Assembly (NCBI RefSeq): GCF_027942865.1
Contig: NC_134516.1
Location: forward strand, 17,597,822-17,661,821
Source of the DNA: Odontesthes bonariensis
Lineage: Eukaryota > Chordata > Actinopteri > Atheriniformes > Atherinopsidae
Length of the DNA: 64,000 nt
Reading direction: 5' to 3'
Positions 49,001-59,953 of this stretch are shown piece by piece. Position 1 is the stretch's first letter. Each line of letters opens with the position of its first letter. Under the pieces are notes generated by a model, which worked only from the letters and a program-made list of their open reading frames with translations, did no database searches and was not told where the DNA came from. The position numbers and the translations under genes were made by a program.

Positions 49001-52000
49001 AGAGCTCTATACAAAGCTTCAGCTGTGTCTCCTCGTGTCCCGTGAAGAGAGCAGAACTTTAAAGAATCGGATGTTATAATATTATCAGATCTCACTGGAA
49101 ATAGCGTGTGTGAGTCCCCTCATTGTTCAGAAAGACCCGTTTGGCTTTTGAGGCCCCTCAAAAACAGCATTATTAAACTATGTTGGGGGAATCAAAAGAT
49201 CTGTTTGCTTGGAAAACTGACAAACTCTGACCGGTTGTTGTTTTTGTGCAGATAAACTGAGTGGTTTTCTATAGAAACTCAGAATACACCGGGGAGGGTC
49301 AAACATGTGTTAAAAGAAGTGTTTAACGTGACATAATGACATGGCTGTGTGCTGGCTCCCTGGCTGTGGAAAACCAAACCAGTTCTTAACTCAAAGCAGC
49401 ACAGAACTGCATAAAAGTCATCTGAGAAACTTACTGAGGTGTCCAAACTTTTGCACAATTGTTTTCTCTTTTCATTGCGCTCTCTAAAGGCTTTTTGAGT
49501 TCTCTGAACTCTGCATTGCAATAAAAATGGACCCAAACGCCGCTCAGCCCAAAGTATTTAATAACTATTAGGCCAAAGAAACAGCTGGCTGTTGCACGGC
49601 GCTGCTCCTGAATCAGCTTATTTGCTAGAAGAGTTCTTTAAAACCTGATAAAAATCAGCAGAATCACAGCCAGAACACATGAGATTCGATCAGTTAGTCT
49701 AAAGATAGCTTCATTAGCTACACAGCCGTTGGATTGTCTCGATTAACAGAATATTTTTGTAGTTGTAGAAAATGTTTCTGGTTCATTTATTCATCGGAGC
49801 CCTCGAATAGTCACTCATGTCTGAATAACCTCCATATGAATAAGAACCAGGGGCTTCTCTAAATGCCATGTTGTTGTTGCCGATACAAAAACACGGATAG
49901 GAGTGTGTGTTTGAGTGCATTCTGACCTCACAGAACAGCGTGTCATACACACTCCAAACCGACTCCACAGTCGTCTTTTCCAGTCCCGTTTTATTCCTCA
50001 CCAGCTCTATGATGTCCTGAAGAAGAAATACAAACAGAAACACAATGAAATGAGGAATATTTATTCTACAGATGCACACACTCATGAAAAGCAAGGATTT
50101 GTGACTTTCATATCAGAGTATTGGACTTTTTTCTGTAATTTTGAGTTATCCCGTACGGTACAATACGACCCCAATTCCAAATAAGTTGTGCAAAATGTCC
50201 CTGCGTTCTGTTTTTATTTACATTTACACATCGTTTCAAACTATTTTTGGAACTCAGATTGCATATCAACCTCAGAAAACATTATTTTTTGGAAAATCTT
50301 TTCTATTTTTGGAACAGAAAAGATCAGATTTTTTTCTTCTTTAATTTAGGAAAACTATTCTAAACTCTTCCTAACATCAGATGATCCCCAAAGATTTCCA
50401 AGAAATATTGAACAGACACAGTGTGGACGCGGCCCGGAGCGTAAGAATAAAGAAAAGGAGACGAGATGGGAAGCTGCACCTGGTATGTTTTGGTAACGTT
50501 AATGAATTCCTCTGTGTGTTCAGTTTCATTCATCAGCTGTTTGTAGCGAGGACAGTCTCCCAAAGGATATGAGAGAAGCTAAAAAAAAAATTTAAGAAAT
50601 ACAATTAAAAGGATGACAATAGGTTGGGCTAAATCAGCTGATCCAATCATTTCCATTTTCTACCAACCCTCTCCTCGCTCCCCGGCACCGTGTGGACGGG
50701 TATGGGCTGCCACTTGAAGCCTGGTCTGAACACCTGCTGACCACTGGGGGGGTAGAGACCTGGATGATGGTGACGGACAGCACAGACTATCAGGGTGAGG
50801 AGGAAAAGGGAGTTCTCAAAGAAAAGGGAGATAAGAAGGGGTGTCTCATGCTCTGACCTGCTAGGTTGGCCTCAGCACTCATCAGGGTGCGATCATAGTC
50901 TGTGCTGCGAACGAAGATCTGGCAACGGGAAGTTGGAAAAAACAGATCCGAACATGTTTTATCATCAAAAACGTACCACTGTGGTTAACTAGTATAATGC
51001 ACCAATACAGAAAAGGGTTCCTCTGATTAAACAGATGTTTCACGTGATGGAGCGTCCACCCCGTACCTCGTGCCGGTTGTAGGATTCATTGAGGAAGTTC
51101 TTGTATCGAGTCCTAAGAAACTGGCCCAGCTGGAAGTGCTGCCTCATCCCCTCCTAGCAGTAGATTTATGATAGAAAATAAGTTTTACCCCTGTTAACAT
51201 GTCCATAAGATGCACTTATGGGTTACAAATAATATCACAAGCGAAACCATCCATCAGTGATGCAGCTGAGGATTTCTGCAGAGGCGCAGAAAGACGAGTT
51301 CAGACAAAAAAAAGACTGGAAGAACCAGCCTGCTGGGTGGGACTGTGCAGCTACTCTGCCTGCGCTGTATGAACCGATGAAAATTCAATGCACTGGTGTT
51401 GTCTTTAATTCACCTGGATAGGGATTTTGTTAGATAATGCTGCAGTTTATATTTAAAAAAATAATAATAAATCAAGATTTTATTAGAGTAGAGCGACGGT
51501 GTAGAAAATGTTTTCAGGGACCACGAGAAGACACGCAGTCCGGACAGATCTGCAGGTACAGTTTAGTGAAACTATATACATGAGAGCAGCTTTATTGGGT
51601 ATTCAGCTGCATCAATAAACACTTTTTTACAAAAAGATGGGATTTTAGAGCCATTTTAATCCAGTTGACGTGTACATGACTCAGCGATTCATTGCCCAAC
51701 CACTTCCTCTGGATGCGTTATTCCAATGTTGTCTGATTTCAGCAGCACTAACATGTTAACACATCTTCGAAGTCCTGTTTTTAGTTGGACGAACTCAACA
51801 ATTCATTTTAATCAATTACTTTTAAGGTTAATTTAAAAGCTTTAAAGCATCAGCCTGTTATCTCATTGTGTTTTCCAGCTTATAGCTCACAACTCCAGTC
51901 ACCTTCAGCAGTTTCCAAAATGAACTCAAACTTAACGTTCTAAAATATCTCTTAATTTACTTTAGGTCTTTCATGGACTGGTGCGTTAGGACATTTTTAC

Positions 52001-55000
52001 CGAAACAGAATGGTTCATTGTTAAACACTCCTTGTACCTGTGATAGCTGTCCAAAGCCTTGTGGCCAGTCACTCTCCTGGTAGGGGTCGGTAGGATAGGC
52101 TTTGACTGGTGATCTGTCACCGTGCCGAAACAGCTGAAAATAAGGAGAGAAGATGTGTCAGGTGGCATGTAACTGATGATGACACAAAAGTCCCTTTTCG
52201 AGGGAGATTTCAACATGAAAACTTCCATTATTGCTGCATAAAAAATGCTGACAAGACTCACAATGTTGGATATCTGCAAGCTGAAAGTTAGTTAAACCTT
52301 TCACTAAATAAAGACACCGCCTTATGCATGCAACATCTGCAAACACAGTGCAGCTCAACTTAGGTGCTGTTTACACATACCCGGGTATTTTGACAAACGA
52401 AGACCTTTCCCTTCGTTTGTGCCTTTCGTTTATACACAAACGGAGTTTTTTCCTCCGAAAACGAAGCTAAAAAAAAACTCCGGCAAAAGTGGAGATTTTT
52501 TAAAAACTCCGTTTAGCGTTTGTGTGTAAACTGGTTGAAAGAGACAAAAAGGGAGTTTTGGGAATGGAATGAGGAGTTGTCGTCATAGTACAGAGCCCCG
52601 CCCCTATCCGCCATGTTGGCAGGATGCTAGCGTGAAAACGCCATTCTCTCCGTCCATTGTTTATCTGGCAAGCATGGAGGTACTAGCAGCATTTCTGTTG
52701 TTAAGAGCTATACTCGCTTGTGTGATTTTGAAAATTACAGTCATACAATGTATTGAACAACAAAGACATTTTTCACGGCTTTAGCAGTTTTATAGTCCAG
52801 CGCAACGTGTAAAAGTAGCTCAGTCTCGCTATCAGTCCACACACATGAGCCTGGCGCCATATTTTCTTCTTGAAAAGGATCCGGACGTTCTTCCTGTCAG
52901 CGGTTCTCTATTAGGCTTCTGATTGGCTTGTGTGGAATTCTCATTGTTCTAACACTGCCACCGTCAGGCTTGGCGTAATTTAACAGCTCCTGATAGCATA
53001 TTTATGCTGATCAACGTAGACGTGTTTTTTTTTTTTTTAAAACGGGGCTGTGTGCACCAAGTTTTTTTTGCAAACGAAGGTTAGAAAATATGCGTTTATC
53101 AAAATACCCGGGTATGTGTAAACAGCACCTAAAATTCACACCACCTAAAACCTTTGTGCTGCTTGTATCTGTGCGAGTAACGGTTATAACATTCAGTCAG
53201 CTGACGGTATAGATCTTTGTCAAACGCTAAAATCATTCACAAGCCATTGGGATGAACAGCTTTTAGCACCAGATTCTTAAAAAGAGCTGCAAATAAACAG
53301 TAAAACCAGTTTGTTTATGTCAATCATCATAACACATCTCTAAACATTACTAATATTGACATTTTACTGGGATTTTTTTATGCAAAACTGCTTGTTTTGA
53401 GTTGATTTGAAAACTACAACACTGATATAGGTAAACTGCTGTAGCAGAATCCAGTCAATTAGGTTTTGTTACTGCTGCCCACAGTTTCTAGCTCACATAA
53501 AACACTTTCAATTTCCTCTTTTCAAGCCACTAAAGAGACGTGTAACTTTTTGGTTTTTACATGCATATTGAAATCACAAATGCATGACTGATGCATCCAT
53601 AACAGCCAAAAAGTTTGTAAACTCTATTTGTAGGATGGATTATCCTTTACCAAGACCTACTCTTGTCCCCTCCAGGAGCCATTCCCAGATCTCTAGCAGG
53701 AAACTAGGTAACCGTTTCTAAGAATGAGTGCAGTAAGAAGATCGTGTGGCATTAAGCGAGCTGAACAGCAGTTTCTGTAACAGCCAAAAAAGCAACTGTC
53801 ATAGTAGGAAATCAATGTTGACCGGTTAACCCAGGCTACCTCTAAGTGTCATATCTTAACACTGAGATGCACAAGATGCTTTAACACTGAAAAAACATGA
53901 CAGCGCTTAAAGCTATTTCAATTCTCACGTCCCTGATAGAATCATTGGCTCTTAAGTTGGATAAATAGAGGGTCAGAAATGGATCCCAAAGTAGACTGGC
54001 ATAAAATGAAAACATTTTGACCTGTTCAATGAGGTCTTTGGCTGTGTTTTAGATAACACTATTTTGCATATGTCTCGTTATTTTGCATAGAAAGTAACGA
54101 GGCAGACAAAATTCACCGACCAGTGACATGCAAAGGTAATAAACACAAAAGCTTGAAGTCTTGCTTTCAAGTTATATTAGACTAAGAAGAAAAGAAACCC
54201 TCAAACCACCCACAAGGCAACAAAAATGCCATTGTATATTCCTTTGTTCCTGTCATGATAATAACTTGTTGCTGGTTCCAGGTCAGCTCTCTTAACAACG
54301 TTTACAAAGTGATTCCTTTAAAACCTGTTTGAAGTGGCCAGGTCAGACAGGTAATGCAGCACTGGCAACCAAACCACAAATATTTGAACATTTTTCAAGT
54401 TTCGGGTTGCTGATGGAGTTTTGATCACATAGCAATTACAGGTGTGGATTCAGCAAACCCCATAGCATTAGATATAAACCACATAGAAGAAGAAGAAAAA
54501 TAGAATAGAAAAATACTTTATGTATCCCCCAATGGGGGAAATTCAAAATGACGTTGAAAAATTCAAAACATGAACGGTATTATTTGTTCAATGCTGAAAC
54601 CTGTTACTTTACCATTATCAAAATTTGCAGTTTAACTAGTGACTTATTGATGCTAGCTAGCTAAGTGAACCAAACACAAAAACGCTATAATTTTAAAAAT
54701 AACTACCACTGAAATGTATTATTTTTGTGCCGAATTGACCACAACACTTAAAAAACTCCGACAGGCTTAACTCGTATCAGATAAATAAGCATTTTTACAC
54801 AGAAGTAAAGATAAACACAACACTTCCCGATATTTTACATACAGTTTTGGTGAACCAGGGATTCGCTGCTCAGAAAAAACGCAGCTTCCGAACCGTTAAA
54901 ACGGAAATGGAAGTTACTCACCACGGTCACGTATACTAGTTTTTTTTCAGCAGAAACTTGTCCACACACAGAGACCACCGTGAAAAGAAAAAGCACCGCG

Positions 55001-55011
55001 GCGGTCACCAT
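40052..55011 (-). CDS. acp2: Lysosomal acid phosphatase 2
   Basis: ACP2 is a histidine acid phosphatase that hydrolyses phosphomonoesters in lysosomes and reaches them as a type I membrane precursor. Exons in transcript order: 54922-55011, 52038-52133, 51067-51153, 50858-50918, 50668-50759, 50480-50578, 49927-50016, 46484-46567, 46355-46403, 45712-45800, 45483-45589, 45176-45351 and 40052-40197. They total 421 residues, against 423 in human. The signal peptide starts at ATG 55011. The catalytic RHGDRSP with its nucleophilic His is at residues 33-39, and the HD proton-donor pair is at 280-281. [10 protein letters not shown] and SRLQGG are family marks. A transmembrane helix (about 376-397) is followed by a short tail with GYHHV, matching the tyrosine sorting signal of the human tail. 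Several N-x-S/T sites are present. The exon 5 donor is GTTGGT, weak but required by frame. ACP3 is less likely, given [11 protein letters not shown] and VYDTLFCE. Confidence 0.93.
40380..40660 (-). repeat. Unnamed dispersed DNA-transposon relic with short tandem duplication
   Basis: A 29-bp block beginning CTGCAGTCCAGATG is repeated at 40426-40454 and 40472-40500. The stretch ends near 40647 with GCGTCCCAACTTTTT, which resembles the terminus of an abundant fish DNA element. A similar terminus (ACCCCAATTCCAAATAAGTTG) is seen near 50170 in acp2 intron 6. Family assignment is uncertain. Confidence 0.45.
41358..42541 (+). mobile_element. P-like element remnant with THAP domain
   Basis: The termini TAGGGCTCGGGCAC (41358-41371) and its complement (42528-42541) are exact inverted copies, with further inverted subterminal sequence. 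From ATG 41518 a THAP zinc-finger start is readable ([16 protein letters not shown]). It is broken by a frameshift at a run of nine G, then continues as [17 protein letters not shown] and VCSLHF to a splice donor near 41743. C-x4-C and C-x2-H fit the C2CH pattern. The rest of the transposase is missing. No target-site duplication was found. Confidence 0.75.
41812..41905 (+). mobile_element. Retroelement 3' tail fragment
   Basis: The block ends in ATACATGACAATAAATCTGAT followed by short CTTAAT repeats, a form typical of fish non-LTR retroelement tails. It lies inside the P-like element, which makes a third nesting level. Confidence 0.5.
43776..45096 (-). mobile_element. Non-autonomous DNA transposon, possibly piggyBac-like
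   Basis: The termini CCTATACTGCACG (43776-43788) and CGTGCAGTATAGG (45084-45096) are inverted copies. Three near-palindromes of the form ATGTTGCCATACGGCAACAT lie at 43911, 44715 and 45064. On the minus strand, 44420-44565 reads as an acidic segment ([18 protein letters not shown]) ending at a donor-like GTATG, and 44079-44160 as a second small piece ([18 protein letters not shown]). Acidic N-termini occur in piggyBac transposases, but no catalytic domain or TTAA duplication was seen, so the family is tentative. Confidence 0.55.
47480..47580 (+). mobile_element. LINE 3' tail fragment
   Basis: TTTGCACTCTCTTTGCACC, then TTTCGTTGTACCATGTATAA and TGACAATAAAGGCATTCTG follow the typical 3' end of a fish LINE. 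No coding part remains. Confidence 0.6.
47770..48747 (+). mobile_element. Non-autonomous hAT-like element with BED-finger remnant
   Basis: Both ends are rich in TTACTTGAGTA motifs in opposite orientations, and the right end finishes CTACTCTACCCACCTCTG, as in a common fish hAT family. Near 48240-48320 a broken zinc-finger frame reads CLLCQPKQ and, in another frame, [10 protein letters not shown], as in BED fingers of hAT transposases. No intact transposase is present. Confidence 0.65.
50165..50345 (+). repeat. Dispersed repeat fragment in acp2 intron 6
   Basis: It begins ACCCCAATTCCAAATAAGTTG, close to the terminus of an abundant fish DNA transposon, and continues with A/T-rich sequence. Only one end is visible. 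Confidence 0.4.
52360..53132. mobile_element. MITE with perfect 34-bp terminal inverted repeats
   Basis: The left end 52360-52393 (starting TTAGGTGCTGTTTACACATA) is an exact reverse complement of 53099-53132, 34 of 34 bases. The 773-bp body has no transposase; its short ORFs look random. The inner sequence repeats CAAACGAAG-type motifs near both ends. No clear target-site duplication was found. It lies in acp2 intron 1. Perfect termini suggest a fairly recent insertion. Confidence 0.9.
53133..54499 (-). other. Rest of acp2 intron 1, nothing recognised
   Basis: This is intron sequence between the MITE and the retroelement tail. No exon, RNA gene or known repeat was identified. Confidence 0.5.
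54500..54560 (+). repeat. Dispersed fish repeat tail, same family as window start
   Basis: AATAGAATAGAAAAATACTT then TATGTATCCCCCAATGGGGG matches the complement of bases 1-60. It probably represents a retroelement 3' tail. Confidence 0.5.
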
Positions 55012-57099
55012 ATTGCTGTCTGTGTGACTGGACGGCTCTGACAGAGCAAAGAAGGGCTTCATAGGGTTCCTTTTACTTCGGCAGTCAAGCCGGCCATTGC
55101 TAAATACTAACCAAGCCTGAATAAGACCGGAAGTGAAAAAATAAAATATGATGTCATAGTAGAACAAAAGCAGCAACAAATAAGTAAGGGAGATGTGCTG
55201 TTTCCATTTAATTCAAAAATATTTTTTCACCGTATTTTACGTTTTCACCCTCATGTGGACTCTTTCCTGATGAAAACAGCAGACGTTGCTTGTCCAGTCC
55301 AACATTTTATTTTTATGGGCACGGTTGGAACGGTTAAAAACAGAAGTGAGTGAACAACCAATCAGTGCCCGAGCTTGTTGTCAACGCAACGACTGTAAAG
55401 TTCAATTGAGGGATTTTTTTTCTTTAAAAACGTAATTATGTTGTCGATGTACGGGTGAAATATTAACGATAAAGCTAAACAAGCAGTTTTATGTGATGTA
55501 TTTTAATTTGATTTAAAGAGGCCGACCCTGGGATGACACTTTTCTATCTCATTTAAATGTCAATAACCTATAATGATTGGGTGCCACAGAATAAATAAAC
55601 CGTTAAAGATTAAGAATGGGGATTGAGTGAGAAATTAGGAAAAAAATCTGTATACAGACACACACATATATATATTATGTAAACATGCAATACTATTAGA
55701 TAACTTGAACTACTTTGAAACCACTAGTTTTGGACTGAGTATATTTTATTTGCAATTAAATTAGAAAATTAGTAGAAAGGCAGAATTTGTGCATTTATTG
55801 TTCTTTTGTGTGGAACAGCTTCAAGTATGCCAGCTGTGTATTCACCAATTTACACACTTGATTAGTAAAATAAAGTTTACTTACTGTGTTTTACTTAAGT
55901 ATAATATAATTTACTGTAAAAATGCCACTAATAAGCCAAGTAACCTTGAAATGAGCATGCTTCTCATATATTTAATAGACAGTACACTTTTATATGTGAT
56001 TATATATATTTTAACAAGGTTCTTTGTACCAAAAGTCAACGTTATGCCTTGATTTGATAAAGTGGTTTGGGTCACAATAAAAAATGTTAATTCATGTAAA
56101 GCATATTAGTAAAAATGTATAATATATTTTGGAAATTAAGTAAAATACAAGCAGCAACTATCAAACAACTTAGTAATTTGGTTGTTCAGTTTGACTTGTT
56201 GCATTAGGCCCATTTTTTGTGTTGTTTAGAACATGAAACAGCATCAAACTTATAAACCTTGAGTTTCCATGTAGATCTGTACAGTTTCACAACTCTGAAA
56301 ATACACAGTTCCATCATTGAAAGACCTTCAATAACTGTCCCATGCTGTCCCACATCCACAGTCATATGCAATAAGAGCGGACAACAGAAACTGTTTGAAG
56401 ATTTAAGACCAAGACAAGATTGAAAGACTACAAACATAACCTCACAACAATCAGGAACACTGTCTTGTTGACGAGAGATTTACATTCTTCACATTGATCT
56501 GGTTAAATCTGGTCTCTAACCTTGTCAGTCAATTCCCATGTGAACTTTGTAATTGACAAGCGCCCTAAACATTCCTGTAACATCGGGCCCATGAGGTCAT
56601 GCATTTCTAGCCACATGACATCCATGCTTAACCTATCATGAAAGTTCTAGTTACTTGATTATTTTATAAATAACTACACTTGGGTTTAACTGTCAGATTA
56701 CCCAAATTCTCCCAGTACAGCAGAAAAGTACAGTTTATGTAAGACGAAGAAAGACCATTTGAATACTGACAGTCGTATGTAGTTTTTCCTTATCTAGTTT
56801 ATGCCATGTACAGTCGTCATTATATACTGTTCGTACTTTGGTACAGCTCGACTCTCACTAATTTTTGCCTTGAAGTTCTTCTTCTCTGCCACTAGAGGTC
56901 AGTGTTGTTATTTGTATCATTCAGTCCAACCAGCTGTGAGACTTGGACTGCTGCTTTTTTCTTGCTGTGAATTGAATTTGCAAGCATACCACTTGAAGAT
57001 TTTATACTGGACATTCGTGATAGGTCTTTTAAACAACTAATAGAATCAAAGTATGGTTTATAATTAGTGGTAAACAGAGATCTTTACTGTCTGCCTCCA
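55012..57099. other. Intergenic, upstream of acp2
   Basis: The acp2 promoter should lie just upstream of 55011, but no TATA, GC-box cluster or other clear element was seen. The remainder is A/T-rich with short unconvincing ORFs. Confidence 0.55.
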
Positions 57100-58180
57100 T
57101 GCGGCACCGGGTCATGCTCTCTTTAAGAAAGATTCAGGCACAGATGTGTTTAAAGTTAAACACAAGGTGCCCAGGTCCTGTGGCTGCAGAACCAGCCCAG
57201 ATCATCAGCCCTCCACCACCGTGCTTGACAGCTGGTGTGAGGTGTTTGTGCTGATATGCTGTGTTTGGTTTCCTCCAAACGTGCTGCTGTGCATTATGAG
57301 CAAACATCTCCCCTTTGGTCTGCTCTGTCCAAAGGACATTGTTCCAGAAGTCTGGTGGTTTGTTCAGATGCAGCTTTGCAAACCTAAGCATCACCAAGAC
57401 CAAGTACCGCAGCCTTGGGGACAGAGCGTTCTCCATCGCTGCCCCTACCCTTTGGAACTCCCTGCCCCCCGCCATCCGGAACTCCGATACACTCCCCTCA
57501 TTCAAAAGCCAGCTCAAAACCCACCTGTTCAAAATCACCTACAACACCTGATAAAATGTTCCTCTGTCCCCCACCCTATGTGCCGAAAGTCTGTAACAGT
57601 GTTTTTCTCTTGTCTTTTTGTTTATAATGTCTTGTTTTTGTCTCTGCTTTCTGTTTGTTCCTTATGTAAAGCGTCTTTGAGCATTTGGAAAAGCGCTATA
57701 TAAAACTTATGTATTACTATTATTGTTATTAAGCTGTGCTGCCATGTTCTTTTTAGAGAGAAGAGGCTTTCTCCTGCAGCCCATCCAAACAAGCCATACT
57801 TGTTCAGTCTGTTTCTAACTGTGCTGTCATGAACTTTAACCTTTAACATGCTAACTGAGGCCTGCAGAGTCTGAGATGTAGCTCTTGGGTTTCTGACCTT
57901 GGGGTGACCTTGCTGGGACGTCCACTCCTGGGGAGATTGACAGCTGTCCTGAATGTTTTCCACTTGTGAATAATCTTTGTCTCTGTTAATGATGGACTCC
58001 AGATAGTTTGGAAATGGCCTTATAACCCTTCCAAAATCGATGGGCAGCAACAGCTGCTGATGTCTTTCCTCCTTGGCATTGTGTTAACACAAACCTGAAC
58101 GCTGCAGAGCAGCAAACTGACAGAACTTCTGCTTTTATAGAGCTGCTCACACTGACTGATGGTCAGTTAATCAGGTCAAC
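57100..58180 (-). mobile_element. Tc1-like transposon relic split by a LINE
   Basis: On the minus strand, 57736-58050 gives the N-terminal transposase region (DSTVRNRLNKYGLFG) and 57134-57384 gives the catalytic part (PPDFWNNVLWTEQTK, HNAQQHVWRKPNTAYQHKHL, VKHGGGGLMIWA). The C-terminal third is not clear. The two halves are separated by an L2-type 3' end of about 350 bp. The right end (near 58140-58180, TTTTATAGAGCTGCTCACAC) looks like a Tc1 terminus region. Confidence 0.85.
57384..57735 (+). mobile_element. L2-type LINE 3' end nested in Tc1 relic
   Basis: A plus-strand frame (57385-57551) encodes KYRSLGDRAFSIAAPTLWNS, then LPPAIRNSDTLPSFKSQLKT and HLFKITYNT, then a stop: the C-terminus of an L2-like ORF2. 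The 3' UTR ends GCGCTATATAAAACTTATG and a TTATTATT-like run, the usual L2 tail. It is 5'-truncated and inserted into the Tc1 relic. Confidence 0.88.
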
Positions 58181-59563
58181 GTGCATGCACACTACATTCA
58201 AAGACCACAAACATAATATATAGTAGGTAAACAACATCATCCAGAATTAATCCTCCAGTATTGTTGTCAAGTGATTGTACATATTTGCTTGTTAAATGTC
58301 AACTATAATCTCTTTGTTGCTTTGTTTTTGGCTGTGGCTGTTTATATCAAACACAATGTGTCACTAATTCCTTTATGTTTATGTTTTTGCTCGTACTTCA
58401 GATTATAGGTGGCTGCTGATGCTTAAAAACACATGCTGCAGTCGATCTTAAACCCTAATGATTTCACACCTGCAAAGACAGGAAAAATGCCTTCAATCTG
58501 AATCGGACACATCAACAATAACAGTAATAAGAGCAATAGTGTTAAAAGAGGGCAGGGATTAGCCTTAATCTGTAGTATCTGTGAGGCTGTTGCTCATTAA
58601 GAAGCAGGATACCCTCATCTATTACACGGACAACTCAGAGATTGAGGTATAATCTGCTTGTTGGGAGATTATAAAAAACAATCCAAGTGTGTGCTCACAG
58701 CAGGGGGGTCCTCCCCCTCCCCACATGGACATGACTAATGATGATGAAGATCACAGGCAGAATTACTGACATAATTACCAGGATGATCTGATGAGCAGAT
58801 GCCAGAGCCTTCACAGCCTCCTGCCGCAAGCGCTCATTAATCACCACTGTCCCTGCCGCCTTTTGCTCACCTTTGATTATGATTCTTACTGTAAAGACGT
58901 TGTTTTTTTTTCTCTTTGCATGAATCATTTCTGGGAAAGGTTGAGTGAGCCCCAGCTGCCAGATGATGGCAGCATTTCTGCAGCTCGTGGCTGGACTCGA
59001 GCCTCTGACGCATTTGCTTTTGCCTCCTCAAAGTGTGAGACGGCTGTTTTCCCCTCAGCACGAGCACAACAGAACACCAAGTCCCGGGCAAAAACACGCC
59101 GTTCCGACTCCTTCTTTTTAAGGAAACAAAAGCCACTTTTCCAAGAGATAATGAGCATGGAGATAAGTACATTTAGTCAGAGAGCTGGAGTGGAGTTTGA
59201 ATGGTGATGGACTGAAATGGGAAATGCAGCGCTACAGCTGGAGAGGAATACCCACAGGTTTAAAAATAGGCCACAACACTCCTTATGTAAGCTTGAGACG
59301 TCAGGGTTGTTTACAGTCTCACTGCCTGACAAATGAATGGTTACAATCCAGCATTGTGTTGCACATTTCAAATCCTTATTAATCCAAATGGGCTCAGTTG
59401 GCCCGCTCGTCACATTCAAAATGCCTCCCTGCTTTTAAGTTAAATATACTTAAAGCGAGGCTTTGGGTGTGAGAGAGTTTTTGCTTTCATTTCACAGCAG
59501 CATGAACGGGAATGCACATTTCTTGAAGGGCTTGTGATGTTTTCTGTCTCTGTACAGGAGAGC
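58181..59563. other. Intergenic, upstream of irs2
   Basis: No gene was recognised. Several overlapping small ORFs at 58695-59207 on both strands have no family match. The region nearest irs2 could contain distal regulatory sequence. Confidence 0.5.
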
Positions 59564-59662
59564 GGGGGCGGGGCTTGCCTTTCTTGAATGATTGAACCAG
59601 CCAATAGGCGGCCAGCTGGGGGGATGATGGACAGGCACTGCCCCTGCACGACGCCCCGCCCC
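59564..59662 (+). promoter_or_regulatory. irs2 proximal promoter elements
   Basis: GC boxes GGGGGCGGGG (59564-59573) and CCCCGCCCCC (59653-59662) flank a CCAAT box at 59601-59605, about 290-390 bp before the irs2 ATG. The layout fits a TATA-less, Sp1/NF-Y type promoter; function is inferred. Confidence 0.55.
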
Positions 59663-59953
59663 CCTATGACTCTGTGTTTTATTCTGTTTTTAGAGCAGCA
59701 GCGTCACATGTTGTTTTTCTCCAGGATCAGACCAGTCACTGGTTCGCTCTCACTGCACTGTTTCTTTTTCCCTGGCGGACATTCATCTGCGTCTGTTATG
59801 GATTAGACTTTTTATTTGTTGGTTTTGTTTTTTTTTAAAAAGAAAAAGAAGAAAACTGGTTACATTTCAAGTCTTTTTTTCCTTTTTTGTCACTGTGAGT
59901 TTTACTGCGTTGCTGTTTCTGCCGATCCGGACTTTTAAGAGAAGCAGAGAGAG

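Larger units (their letters stand above)
46749..49451 (-). mobile_element. Tc1/mariner-like relic, enlarged by nested insertions
   Basis: AAAGTTTGGACACC (46749-46762) and its complement GGTGTCCAAACTTT (49438-49451) mark the two ends. On the minus strand near 47035 the frame reads QDNDPKCTS, the second catalytic Asp region of Tc1/mariner transposases. Other parts are decayed. The hAT-like element at 47770-48747 and a LINE tail near 47480-47580 lie inside. It is in acp2 intron 7. Confidence 0.65.

Noticed and set aside
49783-49926. C-terminal extension of acp2 exon 7 (frame continues to [15 protein letters not shown])
   Set aside because: A clear GT donor at 49926 and in-frame joining to the exon at 46484-46567 show that this is intron read-through.
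58695-59207. Overlapping ORFs on both strands upstream of irs2
   Set aside because: They have no recognisable domain, and neighbouring frames are equally open. Regulatory sequence is as likely as coding.
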